Positions 14,435-22,685 are shown, counted from the stretch's first letter. The stretch: DNA of 39,012 nt from DASRHY01 sp046765875 (GCA_046765875.1 JBKPSJ010000355.1:1-39012), one strand, 5' to 3'. The notes: generated by a model not told the origin, from the letters alone. Program-made: numbers and translations.

Positions 14435-15429
14435 AGCGCGCGCGGGTGGGAGGCCGCGTACACCTCGCGGAGCTTGTCGACCGTGACCAGCGTGTAGATC
14501 TGGGTCGTGGTCACCGAGGCGTGGCCGAGCAGTTCCTGGACCACCCGTACGTCGGCGCCGCCGTCGAGCAGGTGCGTCGCGAACGAGTGCCGCAGCGTGT
14601 GCGGCGAGATCTCCTTGGCGATCCCGGCCCGCTCGGCGGCGCGCCGCAGCACGGTCCACGCGCTCTGCCGCGACAACCTGCTCCCCCGGGCGTTCAGGAA
14701 CAGGGCCGGCGTACCGCGACCACGGCGTATCAGCTCAGGTCGGCCCCGGACCAGGTAGGCCGACACCGCGGAGCGGGCGTACGAGCCGACCGGGACGATG
14801 CGCTCCTTGCTCCCCTTGCCGAGCAGCCGGACCGCACCGGACTCCAGGTCGAGCTCGTCCACGTCGAGTCCGACCGCCTCGGAGATCCGCGCGCCGGTGC
14901 CGTACAGGAACTCCAGCAACGCGGCGTCGCGCAGGTCGAGCACCGACGGGTCCTTGCCCTGGGCAAGCACCCGCTCGACCTCGTCGACGGACAATGCCTT
15001 CGGCAGCCGTTTCGGCGGTGCGGGTGGCCGGACCGCGGCCGCAGGATCGGATGCGGTGATGCCCTCGCGCAGGCAGAACTTGTGCAATCCGCGGACCGCG
15101 ACAACGGTCCGCGCGGCGCTGGAGGCCGACAGCGGCGGATGGTCGGCGTCACCCTCGCGCAGCCGCATCAGGAATGCGCTGATCGTGTCCGCGGTGACGC
15201 GGTCCAATGACTCCACGCCGGAGGAGGACAGAAAATCGTCGTACCGGCGCAGGTCGCGCCGGTACGACGCCAGCGTGTTCGCCGACAAGCCGCGCTCGAC
15301 AACCAGATGGTCGAGATAGGTGCCGACGGCAACGGTGACGGCCGTGCTCAGGCGAGTACCTCGTCGAGCGGTACGAACTCGAGCTCGTGCGCCTCCGCCA
15401 CCGGACCGTACGTGAGGCGCCCGTCCCAC
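14431..15429 (-). CDS. xerD: Site-specific tyrosine recombinase XerD
   Basis: The XerD recombinase resolves chromosome dimers at dif. The N-terminal SAM-like domain (YLDHLVVERGLSANTLASYR) precedes the catalytic domain. That domain has the Arg of GTGARISEAVGL, the HTLRHSF box (His-x-x-Arg), LGHASVTTTQIYT with the last His, and the nucleophile Tyr. The only ATG/GTG/TTG start is GTG 15429, which gives 332 residues and a 82-base overlap with ald. A CTG at 15351, overlapping the ald stop as CTGA, would give the usual length of about 306 residues and could be the real start. It is a housekeeping gene in its conserved place, not a sign of a phage. Confidence 0.92.
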   Translation of the reverse strand: MGRAPHVRSGGGGARARVRTARRGTRLSTAVTVAVGTYLDHLVVERGLSANTLASYRRDLRRYDDFLSSSGVESLDRVTADTISAFLMRLREGDADHPPLSASSAARTVVAVRGLHKFCLREGITASDPAAAVRPPAPPKRLPKALSVDEVERVLAQGKDPSVLDLRDAALLEFLYGTGARISEAVGLDVDELDLESGAVRLLGKGSKERIVPVGSYARSAVSAYLVRGRPELIRRGRGTPALFLNARGSRLSRQSAWTVLRRAAERAGIAKEISPHTLRHSFATHLLDGGADVRVVQELLGHASVTTTQIYTLVTVDKLREVYAASHPRAL

Positions 15430-16463
15430 GTGTTCAGCCCGAGCGCGAGGCTCGGGTCGGCACGCAGTGCGTCCTTCCAGCCGCGGTTGGCCAGCTCCAG
15501 CGCGTACGGCATGGTCACGTTGGTCAGCGCGTGTGTGGACGTGTTCGGCACCGCGCCCGGCATGTTCGCGACGCAGTAGAACAGCGAGTTGTGCACCCGG
15601 TACACCGGATCGGCGTGCGTGGTCGGCCGGGAGTCCTCGAAGCAGCCGCCCTGGTCGATCGAGATGTCGACCAGCACGCTGCCCGGCTTCATCCGGCTGA
15701 CCAGCTCGTTCGACACCAGCATCGGCGCCTTGGCCCCCGGGATCAGCACCGCGCCGATCACCAGATCGGCCTCGAGCACGGCCCGCTCGACCTCGTACGC
15801 GTTGGACGCGATCGTCTGCAGGTGCCCGCGGTACACCCAGTCCGCCTCGCGCAGCTTGTTGATGTTGCGGTCGAGCAGCCGGATGTCGGCCTGCATGCCC
15901 AGCGCGATCGTCGCCGCGTTCATCCCGGACACGCCCGCGCCGATCACGACCACCTTGGCGGCCTGCACGCCGGACACGCCGCCCATCAGCACGCCGCGAC
16001 CGCCACCGGTACGCATCAGGTGGTACGCACCGGCCTGGGGCGCGAGCCGGCCCGCGACCTCACTCATCGGCGCCAGCAGCGGTAGCGACTTGTCCGGCAA
16101 CTGCACGGTCTCGTAGGCGATCCCGGTGATCCCGGCCTTGAGCATCGCGGCGGTGCAGTCCCGGCTGGCCGCGAGGTGCAGGTACGTGAACAGCACCTGC
16201 TCACGCCGCATCCGGTGGTACTCCTCCTCGATCGGCTCCTTGACCTTGAGGACGAGCTCGGCTTCGCCCCAGACGTCGTCAGCGCTGTCGACGATCCGTG
16301 CCCCCGCGGCGACGTACTCCTCGTCGGTGATGGACGAGCCCGCACCCGCCGATTTCTCGATCAGAACCTCATGGTCGAACCGGGTGAACTCGTGCACACC
16401 GGCGGGCGTGATCGCCACCCGGTACTCGTGGTTCTTGACTTCCTTCGGAACTCCGACCTTCAC
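15348..16463 (-). CDS. ald: Alanine dehydrogenase
   Basis: L-alanine dehydrogenase, which interconverts L-alanine and pyruvate plus ammonia with NAD. Starting at GTG 16463 it has 371 residues, the standard length. A GAAGGG ribosome site lies upstream, and the protein opens with VKVGVPKEVKNHEYRVAITP. Further blocks are LVLKVKEPIEEE, FTYLHLAA (with the active-site His), GVLMGGVSG, the Rossmann motif VVVIGAGVSGMNAA and DISIDQGGCFE. Longer in-frame starts up to 16586 add no conserved sequence. It sits upstream of xerD, as in Streptomyces by my recollection. A dyad ACCACC-N6-GGTGGT (16582-16599) in its upstream region may be a control site. Confidence 0.95.
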   Translation of the reverse strand: MKVGVPKEVKNHEYRVAITPAGVHEFTRFDHEVLIEKSAGAGSSITDEEYVAAGARIVDSADDVWGEAELVLKVKEPIEEEYHRMRREQVLFTYLHLAASRDCTAAMLKAGITGIAYETVQLPDKSLPLLAPMSEVAGRLAPQAGAYHLMRTGGGRGVLMGGVSGVQAAKVVVIGAGVSGMNAATIALGMQADIRLLDRNINKLREADWVYRGHLQTIASNAYEVERAVLEADLVIGAVLIPGAKAPMLVSNELVSRMKPGSVLVDISIDQGGCFEDSRPTTHADPVYRVHNSLFYCVANMPGAVPNTSTHALTNVTMPYALELANRGWKDALRADPSLALGLNTWDGRLTYGPVAEAHELEFVPLDEVLA

Positions 16464-16581
16464 TTCGCGCCCTTCTCTTCCGTTTGGTGTGCGGCCCACG
16501 GTGGTGAGACCCGCGACCCGGGCGCCCCCGAGGGGTAGAAGAGCGCCAGGTCGCAGCGAGTGTATTCCGCTTCCGGCCCGT

Positions 16582-16599
16582 ACCACCGGGACGGGTGGT
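16582..16599. promoter_or_regulatory. Dyad upstream of ald
   Basis: ACCACC, six bases (GGGACG), then GGTGGT: a perfect 6-bp inverted repeat about 120 bases before the ald start. It lies in the 230-base gap between ald and the phosphotransferase gene. No other strong signal was seen in that gap. It could be chance. Confidence 0.3.
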
Positions 16600-16704
16600 C
16601 TACTCCCCGAAAAGCCTCAGGAACAGTGACGCAGCGCTCCGGTAATGGACCGCACAGTGCGCATTTCCTGCTGATTCCACATTCACACTGAAAGAGTGGA
16701 TCCC

Positions 16705-17469
16705 ATGGACGACACACCCGTCGAGATCCCGCTGAGCGGAGGCAATGTCGGCGGCGCGGTCCGGATCGGCGACACTGTACGCCGTCCGACCGGGCCCTGG
16801 ACGCCGGCCGTACACGCCCTCCTGGAGCACCTCGAACGGGCCGGGCTGTCCGGCGTACCACGCGTCCACGGGTACGATGAGCAGGGCCGCGAGATCCTCG
16901 ACTTCCTGCCCGGCCGGACGTACGACACCGCAACAGAGACCGTGCCGGACGACGTACTCGTCCAGGGGTTGCGCTGGCTACGCGACTACCACCGGCTGGT
17001 CTCGTCGTACCGGCCGGACGGTGTGGTCCGGTGGCGCACCAGCACCGCCGCGCTCGAGGACGGCCAGATCGTGTGCATGCACGACTTCGCGGCGTACAAC
17101 TGGGTCGTCTCCCCCTCCGGCGAGTTCGTCGGGGTGATCGACTGGGACATGGCCGGGCCTGGGAAGCCACTCGACGATGTCGCCTTCTGCGCCTGGAACA
17201 CCGCCCCGCTGGCCCGGCCGATGCCGCCGGACTGGCTCGCGAATCGGCTGCGGCTGATGGCCTCGGCGTACGGCGGTGTCTTCACGCCCGAGGAGATCCT
17301 GTACGCCGTGCCGGCCCGGGCGCTCCGTTCGGTCCGGGTGATCCGGGCCGGCCAGCAGGCTGGCGATCCCGGCATGCTCAACCTGGCGACAGTCGGCGAG
17401 CCGGAACGGACCGAGCGCACCGTGCTCGATGTGGAGCGGCGCATCCCGCGGATCGCGGCGCTGCTCTGA
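16705..17469 (+). CDS. Aminoglycoside phosphotransferase (APH) family kinase
   Basis: A 254-residue APH/choline-kinase-fold protein that would phosphorylate a small hydroxylated substrate using ATP. The catalytic loop is MHDFAAYNWV (His-Asp...Asn) and the metal-binding Asp lies in GVIDWDMAGPG. Before them comes a shortened N-lobe (IGDTVRRPTGPWTPAVHALL) without a well-formed glycine-rich loop. Many such members are not resistance enzymes, and the substrate is unknown. ATG 16705 is chosen; GTG 16696 just upstream in frame is possible. It is followed 70 bases later by the oxidoreductase gene on the same strand. Confidence 0.82.
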   Translation: MDDTPVEIPLSGGNVGGAVRIGDTVRRPTGPWTPAVHALLEHLERAGLSGVPRVHGYDEQGREILDFLPGRTYDTATETVPDDVLVQGLRWLRDYHRLVSSYRPDGVVRWRTSTAALEDGQIVCMHDFAAYNWVVSPSGEFVGVIDWDMAGPGKPLDDVAFCAWNTAPLARPMPPDWLANRLRLMASAYGGVFTPEEILYAVPARALRSVRVIRAGQQAGDPGMLNLATVGEPERTERTVLDVERRIPRIAALL

Positions 17470-17539
17470 CGCGCAGGGAATCCACGGCCGGCCGAACAGG
17501 TTGGGGCCAACAGGGGATTGTCGACGGAAGGATCTGGAC

Positions 17540-18376
17540 GTGACCATCGAACTCGGGCGGTTCGGAGTGTGGCGCGGCGGGCACAGCCTGACGCCTGATC
17601 TGGCCACGGAGTTGGACAACCTCGGCTACGGAACGATCTGGATCGGCGCCTCGCCGTCCGCCGACCTGAAGCTGGCCGAGCAGTTGCTCGACGCAACAAA
17701 ACGGATCGTTGTCGGCACCAGCGTGGTCAACGTGTGGAACAGCGACCCGGCGCAGGTAGCCGCGTCGTACCACCGGATCGAGGGACGGCACCCGGACCGG
17801 TTCATGCTCGGCATCGGAATCGGGCATCCGGAACAGAGCGCACAGTACCGGTCGCCGTACCAGACCCTGGTCGAGTACCTGGACGCACTGGACGAGGGCG
17901 GCGTACCGGTTGAACGGCGGGCACTGGCAGCGCTCGGCCCGCGGGTGCTGCGGCTGGCTCGGGACCGGACCGCGGGTGCGTTGCCGTACCTGGTGCCGGT
18001 GGCACACACGATGATCGCGCGCGAGACGCTCGGTCCGGACGCGCTGCTTGCCGTGGAGCAGAAGGTGGTGATCTCCGCGGATCCCGAGCGGGGGCGCGCG
18101 ATCGGGCGGGCGCGGGTGGAGACCCCATACCTCGGGCTGGTCAACTACACGAACAACCTGCGCAAACTCGGCTACACCGACGAGGACCTGGCCGGCTCAG
18201 GCAGCGACCGCCTGATCGACGACCTGGCTGTGCACGGTTCGCCGGACCAGGTCGCGGCCGGACTGATCAATCACCTCGACGCAGGCGCCGACCAGGTCGT
18301 CGCCCAGGTCCTCACCGGACCCGGCGACGACATCGTCGACCACTATCGCCGGCTCGCCAGCGCACTGACCCTCTAA
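17540..18376 (+). CDS. LLM-class F420-dependent oxidoreductase
   Basis: A 278-residue luciferase-like monooxygenase-fold protein, most like the small F420-dependent oxidoreductases annotated in actinobacteria (TIGR03620-type, from memory). The TIM barrel is seen in LATELDNLGYGTIWIGASPS, IVVGTSVVNVWNSDP, HPDRFMLGIGIGHPEQ, GALPYLVPVAHT and ending VHGSPDQVAAGL. Substrate unknown. GTG 17540 is chosen because GGAAGGA lies seven bases upstream. The gene ends eight bases from the convergent lysozyme gene. Confidence 0.87.
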   Translation: MTIELGRFGVWRGGHSLTPDLATELDNLGYGTIWIGASPSADLKLAEQLLDATKRIVVGTSVVNVWNSDPAQVAASYHRIEGRHPDRFMLGIGIGHPEQSAQYRSPYQTLVEYLDALDEGGVPVERRALAALGPRVLRLARDRTAGALPYLVPVAHTMIARETLGPDALLAVEQKVVISADPERGRAIGRARVETPYLGLVNYTNNLRKLGYTDEDLAGSGSDRLIDDLAVHGSPDQVAAGLINHLDAGADQVVAQVLTGPGDDIVDHYRRLASALTL

Positions 18377-18384
18377 GCGGCCGG

Positions 18385-19083
18385 TTACGAACGAGGCGCC
18401 GTCCGGAGAACGTTCAGATCGACGGGCGTGCCGATCCCGTGGACACGGGCACGATTGTTGACCTGCCACCAGGCCCAGTCGCGGTCAGGACGCAGGGCAA
18501 GCCGGCGTACCCACCGCGCTCGGGCCAGGTCGGCGGGAACGGGATAGCGGTCCTCGAAGCTGTCGATGACGTAGAGCATGACCGGCATGTCGGTTCCCGC
18601 CACCACCTCGTCGACGAACACCTTGAGCTCGGCCAGCACCTCGTCTCGCGGCGGCCGCGCCGAGCAGTTGCCGCTGAGTTCGAGATCCACCACGGGCGGC
18701 AGTACGCCAGGCCCCGGCGTGGCACCGACATCTCGCCAACGCTTGAGGAAGTTGTCGGCCTGCTCATGGCCGCTACGGCACAAAGTGAAGAAGTGGTACG
18801 CGCCCACGCTCAGGCCGGCCGCGCGAGCTCCATTCCAGTTGGCGGCGAACCGCTGGTCCTTCATGGTGCCGCCCTCGCTGGCCTTGATGTACGCGGCCGC
18901 GATACGGTCGGCGGCCACGGCCTGCCAGTCGATGACGCCCTGATGACCGGAGACATCAAGGCCGTACGCCTCGCCATCACGCAGCGACGGGCGATAGTGG
19001 GGCCAGCCGACGTACAACCCGGAAAGTCCGATGACCAGCACACCGACGACGACGGCGACCATCCTGACGATTCGCCGGCGCAT
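18385..19083 (-). CDS. GH25 family lysozyme, membrane-anchored or secreted
   Basis: A glycoside hydrolase family 25 muramidase of 232 residues that would cut peptidoglycan glycan strands. The N-terminus has Arg-rich MRRRIVR followed by one hydrophobic helix to about residue 28 and no clear cleavage site, so it may stay anchored. The catalytic fold begins GLDVSGHQGVIDW, continues IAAAYIKASEGG and VGAYHFF, and holds the acidic pair in PVVDLELSGN. The end (WAWWQVNNRARVHGIGTPVD) also fits GH25. No separate wall-binding domain is present. Confidence 0.88.
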   Translation of the reverse strand: MRRRIVRMVAVVVGVLVIGLSGLYVGWPHYRPSLRDGEAYGLDVSGHQGVIDWQAVAADRIAAAYIKASEGGTMKDQRFAANWNGARAAGLSVGAYHFFTLCRSGHEQADNFLKRWRDVGATPGPGVLPPVVDLELSGNCSARPPRDEVLAELKVFVDEVVAGTDMPVMLYVIDSFEDRYPVPADLARARWVRRLALRPDRDWAWWQVNNRARVHGIGTPVDLNVLRTAPRS

Positions 19084-19102
19084 CCGAACATCGTAGGTGC
19101 TC

Positions 19103-19588
19103 TCACCTCTTCAGCGGACGGGCTCCTGGGCCGGGGCGCGGGACAGCCTCGCGGGCCGACGTGAGCTCGTGCCCGTCGCCGCACCGGAGTACCGCGTGGA
19201 CCGGCGCGTCGCAGTCGCGGTGCAGGATGCTGAGGGGTGAGCCGTCGGCGTCGACCAAATACCGGTCGCCCCAGTCCCGCAACGCGACCAGCATCGGGTA
19301 GAGGTCCAGGCCCTTCTCGGTCAGCCGGTACTCGTGCCGCTGCCGCGCGCCCGGTTCCTGGTACGGCACCTTGCGCAGGATCCCGTGCTCGACCAGCTTG
19401 GCGAGCCGGTTGGCCAGCACCTGGCGCGGGATGTTGGTCCGCACGCGCATGTCGTCGTACCGCCGGATGCCGTTGAACACCTCGCGCAGTACGACGACGG
19501 TCCATCGTTCGCCGAGGATCTCCATGGCGCGGCCGATCGGGCAGTTCTCGACCGACCAGTCGAGTGCGTCGTACGTCACAGCGGTCAT
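19103..19588 (-). CDS. HxlR family transcriptional regulator
   Basis: A 161-residue winged-helix regulator of the HxlR type. The signature NCPIGRAMEILGERWTVVVL includes Cys16, conserved in the family and redox-sensing in some members. It is followed by FNGIRRYDDM, PRQVLANRLAKLVEHGIL and YRLTEKGLDLYPML. The C-terminal part past residue 120 carries cysteines in RDCDAP and LRCGDGH that could bind a metal. It diverges from the thioesterase gene, and a dyad between them overlaps a perfect -35, so it probably controls that gene (inference). Confidence 0.92.
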   Translation of the reverse strand: MTAVTYDALDWSVENCPIGRAMEILGERWTVVVLREVFNGIRRYDDMRVRTNIPRQVLANRLAKLVEHGILRKVPYQEPGARQRHEYRLTEKGLDLYPMLVALRDWGDRYLVDADGSPLSILHRDCDAPVHAVLRCGDGHELTSAREAVPRPGPGARPLKR

Positions 19589-19600
19589 GCGACGAGCCTA

Positions 19601-19617
19601 GGTCTCATTGACAGACC
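19601..19617. promoter_or_regulatory. Dyad over a -35 box between the HxlR and thioesterase genes
   Basis: GGTCT, seven bases, AGACC form an inverted repeat that contains a consensus -35, TTGACA (19608-19613), reading toward the thioesterase gene. A weak -10 (GACCCT, 19632-19637) is 18 bases further and would start transcription at the ATG at 19644. This is a fitting place for HxlR binding. Confidence 0.45.
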
Positions 19618-19643
19618 CAGCAAGCCGGTGTGACCCTGAGTCC

Positions 19644-20162
19644 ATGACCCAGATCCAGGACGAGACCCGGACCCGCACGTTCGCCTGGACCGACCCGCTG
19701 CTGCACGCCTCGATGGTGGGCAGGCAGAGCGGCGTCGACCTGCTGCGAGCGATGGCGGCGGGCGACTATCCGCCGCCGCCGATCCTGGAGCTGATCGGGT
19801 ACGAGAGCCTCGAGATCGAGGAAGGCCGCGCGGTGCTGCGGGTGCAGGCCGGCGAGTTCCACTACAACCCGCTGGGCAGCGTGCATGGCGGCATCATCGC
19901 GACCATGCTCGACACCGCCTGCGGATGCACGGTGCACAGCACGCTGCCGGCAGGCGTCGGGTACACCTCGCTCGACCTGAGCACGCGGTTCCTCAAGCCG
20001 GCCACGATCGCGTCGGGCCTGCTCACCGCGGAGGGTTCGATCGTCTCCCGCGGCCGGCGGATCGCGGTCGCCGAGGCACGGCTGACCGACGAACGCGGCA
20101 CACTGCTGGCGCACGCCACGTCGACCTGCATGCTCTTCGAACTCGGCGGCTCAGGGCAGTAG
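19644..20162 (+). CDS. PaaI-like hotdog-fold thioesterase
   Basis: A 172-residue acyl-CoA thioesterase of the hotdog superfamily. The family motif FHYNPLGSVHGGIIATMLDT (about residues 72-91) contains the Asn and His-Gly-Gly typical of PaaI-type enzymes. Then come VGYTSLDLSTRFLKPAT and the strand IAVAEARLTDERGTLLAHAT. Substrate unknown. ATG 19644 is chosen over an upstream in-frame start at 19608, which would run through the promoter. Its last 12 bases overlap the 3' end of the convergent cupin remnant. Confidence 0.9.
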   Translation: MTQIQDETRTRTFAWTDPLLHASMVGRQSGVDLLRAMAAGDYPPPPILELIGYESLEIEEGRAVLRVQAGEFHYNPLGSVHGGIIATMLDTACGCTVHSTLPAGVGYTSLDLSTRFLKPATIASGLLTAEGSIVSRGRRIAVAEARLTDERGTLLAHATSTCMLFELGGSGQ

Positions 20163-20511
20163 TTCGAAGTCCGCGAAGTCGAAGCCGGGCGACACCACGC
20201 TGACCGGCCGCGACGTCCGGGCCGAGGGTGATGTCCTCGGGCGGATCGGCCGGGTGCTCCGACGTACCACCGAGACTGAGGATCAACGGCCCGCCGGAAT
20301 GCCACATCCACAGCTCGGCGGACTTGACCCGGTGCCAGCGGGATAGCTCCCCTGGTGCCAGCAGGAAGTAGATCGCCGTCGCACTCGCCCGCTCCCCGTC
20401 GTACCCGTCCGGCGTGAACCCGAGCTCGGATCGCCAGGTCTCGCGGAACCAGCCACCCTCCGGGTGCGGTTGCAGGTCCAGGGCACGCGCAAGCTCGGGT
20501 CTGGGTTCCAT
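20151..20511 (-). pseudogene. Cupin (DUF985-type) gene with an internal deletion
   Basis: The first 105 or so residues are a good cupin_5/DUF985 start: LDLQPHPEGGWFRETWRSE, then SATAIYFLLAPGELSRWHRV, SAELWMWHSGGPL and ITLGPDVAAGQ. The family ending VVSPGFDFADFELLP with its stop is also present, but in another frame. The segment normally between them, about 30 residues by my memory of the family, is missing. The joint lies in GGTCAGCG (around 20197-20205), which can be read as the end of the first part or the start of the last. A deletion between short repeats that also broke the frame is the simplest reading. ATG 20511. A TAGTGT (20524-20519) may be its -10. Confidence 0.7.
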
Positions 20512-20532
20512 GCCGGGGACACTAGCGACCAC

Positions 20533-20610
20533 TCCTGCGGTCAGAATCCCACAGCCGCGCGGTGGCTGCCAGGTGACAACCGCCGCGGCAGGCGGATTCT
20601 GACCGCAGGA
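20533..20610. repeat. Perfect 17-bp inverted repeat between divergent genes
   Basis: TCCTGCGGTCAGAATCC (20533-20549) is exactly mirrored by GGATTCTGACCGCAGGA (20594-20610). The 44-base spacer itself holds a partial GC-rich stem (GCCGCGCGGT against ACCGCCGCGGC). The arms lie near the -35 regions of both divergent promoters, so each gene reads the same element upstream in its own direction. It may be a paired operator or a remnant of a small mobile or repeated element. Confidence 0.75.
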
Positions 20611-20628
20611 ATGACCGGCGGCGCAGGG

Positions 20629-20635
20629 TATGAAT
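20629..20635 (+). promoter_or_regulatory. Possible -10 element of the HIT-like gene
   Basis: TATGAAT ends six bases before ATG 20642, matching the leaderless geometry seen elsewhere in the window. The right arm of the 17-bp inverted repeat ends 18 bases upstream of it. Confidence 0.4.
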
Positions 20636-20641
20636 GCCAGC

Positions 20642-21232
20642 ATGGATCTTCCGACCGAGTACCACCGGCGGCTCCCGTACGGCGAGCGGATGTCGCCCGA
20701 ACCCCTGCTGGGCGGCCCGTTCTTCCCGTTCGAGGGCGACCTGCTGGTACGACCGCTGGACCAGCCGGTGCTGCCCGAGCCGCCGCGCCTGGGCGAACCG
20801 GGTGGCCACCCGTGCCCGACGTGCACCGAGCCCGACAAGTTCGTCGTCTGGCGTGACGACGACTGGCGGCTACTGGCGGGCATGGCACCGCACGGGCTCC
20901 CGATGGTCGCCCTGCTCGTACCGAACGAGCACCACACGCTCGACACGCTCCCCGCGGAGCTCACCGCGTCACTCGGACCGATGATCCAGCGGGTGGCGGC
21001 GGCGATCCGGCGGATCCCGTCGGTCGGCCGGACGCACTTCAACCGGTGGGGCGACGGCAGCGAGCACTTCCATGTGTGGTTCCTGGCCCGGCCGCTCGGC
21101 ATGATGCAACTGCGCGGCGCGATGATCGCGGCCTGGGACGACATGCTGCCGCCGATCCCCGACGACGAGCGCCATACCAATATCGAGATCGTGGCGAGCG
21201 CACTCGCCGAGGCTTCCGGCCAGGCCGTCTGA
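20642..21232 (+). CDS. HIT-like domain protein
   Basis: A 197-residue protein whose C-terminal half resembles the HIT (histidine triad) fold. It has a strand-helix LLAGMAPHGLPMVALLVP, then HTLDTLPAEL and GSEHFHVWFLARP, where His142 and His144 form the H-x-H of a HIT-like active site. The third triad histidine is not obvious. A CPTC pair at residues 58-61 could bind zinc. HIT proteins are nucleotide hydrolases or transferases, but activity here is uncertain. ATG 20642 was chosen from the upstream -10 geometry. The gene diverges from the broken cupin gene. Confidence 0.65.
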   Translation: MDLPTEYHRRLPYGERMSPEPLLGGPFFPFEGDLLVRPLDQPVLPEPPRLGEPGGHPCPTCTEPDKFVVWRDDDWRLLAGMAPHGLPMVALLVPNEHHTLDTLPAELTASLGPMIQRVAAAIRRIPSVGRTHFNRWGDGSEHFHVWFLARPLGMMQLRGAMIAAWDDMLPPIPDDERHTNIEIVASALAEASGQAV

Positions 21233-21272
21233 ACCCGGTACTGGCACCAACCGGTCAACGCCGCGAGTCGGG

Positions 21273-22651
21273 TTGTTCGGCAGCAGCGGGCCGTCGCTGG
21301 ACCAGCAGATCCTCAATCAGGTCAAGGCGCTGCGCGACGAGGTACGTGCCCTGGGCAACGAGATGCGATCGAGCTTCGCCCGGGTCGAGGCCCAGATCAA
21401 CGTCGTGTACGCAAACATGACGGCGCAGTTCGACAAGCTGAACGCCGCCATCGCCGGCAACACCGCGCAGCTCAGCCTGGTCCAGCGCCAGATCGCGCAA
21501 CTCGGGCTGCGGCTGGAGGACATCGCCGCCGCGGTGCTGACCGCGATCGGTGACGCCACCATGCACGACGCGCGTACCGACATCAACAAGTACATCGGCT
21601 ACCGGGAGAACTTCGGCCAGCCAATCCCTACGTTCAACGAGTTCCTCGACCCGGAGAACGAGTTCCACCTCGCGGCCACCGACCTGGCCAACGATGTGGC
21701 CTTCGTCGTACCGAAGACCGACGCCGACAACCCGGCTGTCGACCCGACGACGGTTCTGAACAGCTTCGGCGAGTCGCGGTCGATCAACTACCTGGCCCGG
21801 CTGGCCAGCAAGCGGGATCCGGGTGTGCCGGACCCGATCACGCCCGTCGGCAACCCCGGGGTATGGAACCTCGGCGCCCAGGCGTACTCGATGCTGATGC
21901 TGCAGAACGCCCGGACCGCGGACTACACCTGGTCCGACGAGCAGGTGATCCGGGTGCACTGCACGATGTTCCGGTGCGACAGCGAGACGACGCCCGACCA
22001 GGGCCTGGCGCAGAAGTGGCCGACCAGCAGCGTGTCGTTCGCGCTCGGTGCGAGCATCACCACCAACACCGCGGTGGACTCGTCGCTCACGACGACACTG
22101 CGGCAGTTCCTGCAGAGCCGGCAGCAGTTGATGTACAGCCGGGTCCAGGACGAGATCGACTCTGTCGCCAAAGCCCGACGTACGCCGCGATCAAGAAGAT
22201 GAACACGGCCGCGCGTTTGCTCCAGGCGTACACCCGGCTCGGGATGCCGCTGGCGCTGGACTCCGACGACGTGCTCTCCGCGACGTTGTTCGGTCAGTAC
22301 CAGCTCCCGGTGAACATGCCGACGGACACGAAGATCGGCACGGCGTACGCGATAGCCACCGGCAACTACGACTGCGGCACCGGCCCGTGCTCGCTGGACC
22401 CGGGCCGGCCGCTGCGCAACCAGGACAGCCTCAAGGTGCCGTGCGAGGCGACCGGCGGGCCGAACCTGCCGGGTGACCCGCTCGGCGACTGCCTGGTGGC
22501 CAGCGCGCGGTCGCGGCTCCTGACGCTGGCGCAGCGGTACGACGACCATGCCCAACAGGTGTCGGCCGCGGCCCACCGCGAGCAGATCCCGTGGGTTGCC
22601 GACACACTGACCGGCCTGCGGATCACCACCCGCCTGACCCACGCCGGGTGA
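21273..22651 (+). pseudogene. Truncated and frameshifted ORF of unknown family (coiled-coil start)
   Basis: Two frames together encode one protein of about 455 residues. The first part (21273 to about 22180) has a predicted coiled coil, QILNQVKALRDEVRALGNEM and LNAAIAGNTAQLSLVQRQI, then a mixed domain ending QQLMYSRVQDEIDSVAK. The second part, in another frame from about 22181, starts SPTYAAIKKMNTAARLLQAY and ends TGLRITTRLTHAG. One base is missing at the AAA run near 22179-22181. The 5' end begins with TTG and no ribosome site, at the mid-protein-looking LFGSSGPSL, so the N-terminus is probably lost. Family unknown to me. It may be a decayed gene, or the break could be a sequencing error. 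Confidence 0.6.
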
Positions 22652-22662
22652 GTTGCAGGGCT

Positions 22663-22685
22663 AGGGCCTGTCGGCGGCGGGCCCT
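22663..22685. terminator. Candidate hairpin between convergent genes
   Basis: AGGGCC (22663-22668) and GGCCCT (22680-22685) form a 6-bp stem with an 11-base loop in the 65-base gap between the broken ORF and the Nudix gene. It could end transcription from both sides. Confidence 0.4.

Noticed and set aside
14431..15429. Tyrosine recombinase as a sign of a prophage or integrative element
   Set aside because: It matches housekeeping XerD in its conserved neighbourhood, and no phage genes or att-like repeats are nearby.
16705..17469. Antibiotic resistance gene (aminoglycoside phosphotransferase)
   Set aside because: The fold fits, but the shortened N-lobe and the lack of close likeness to known resistance enzymes make a resistance claim unsupported.
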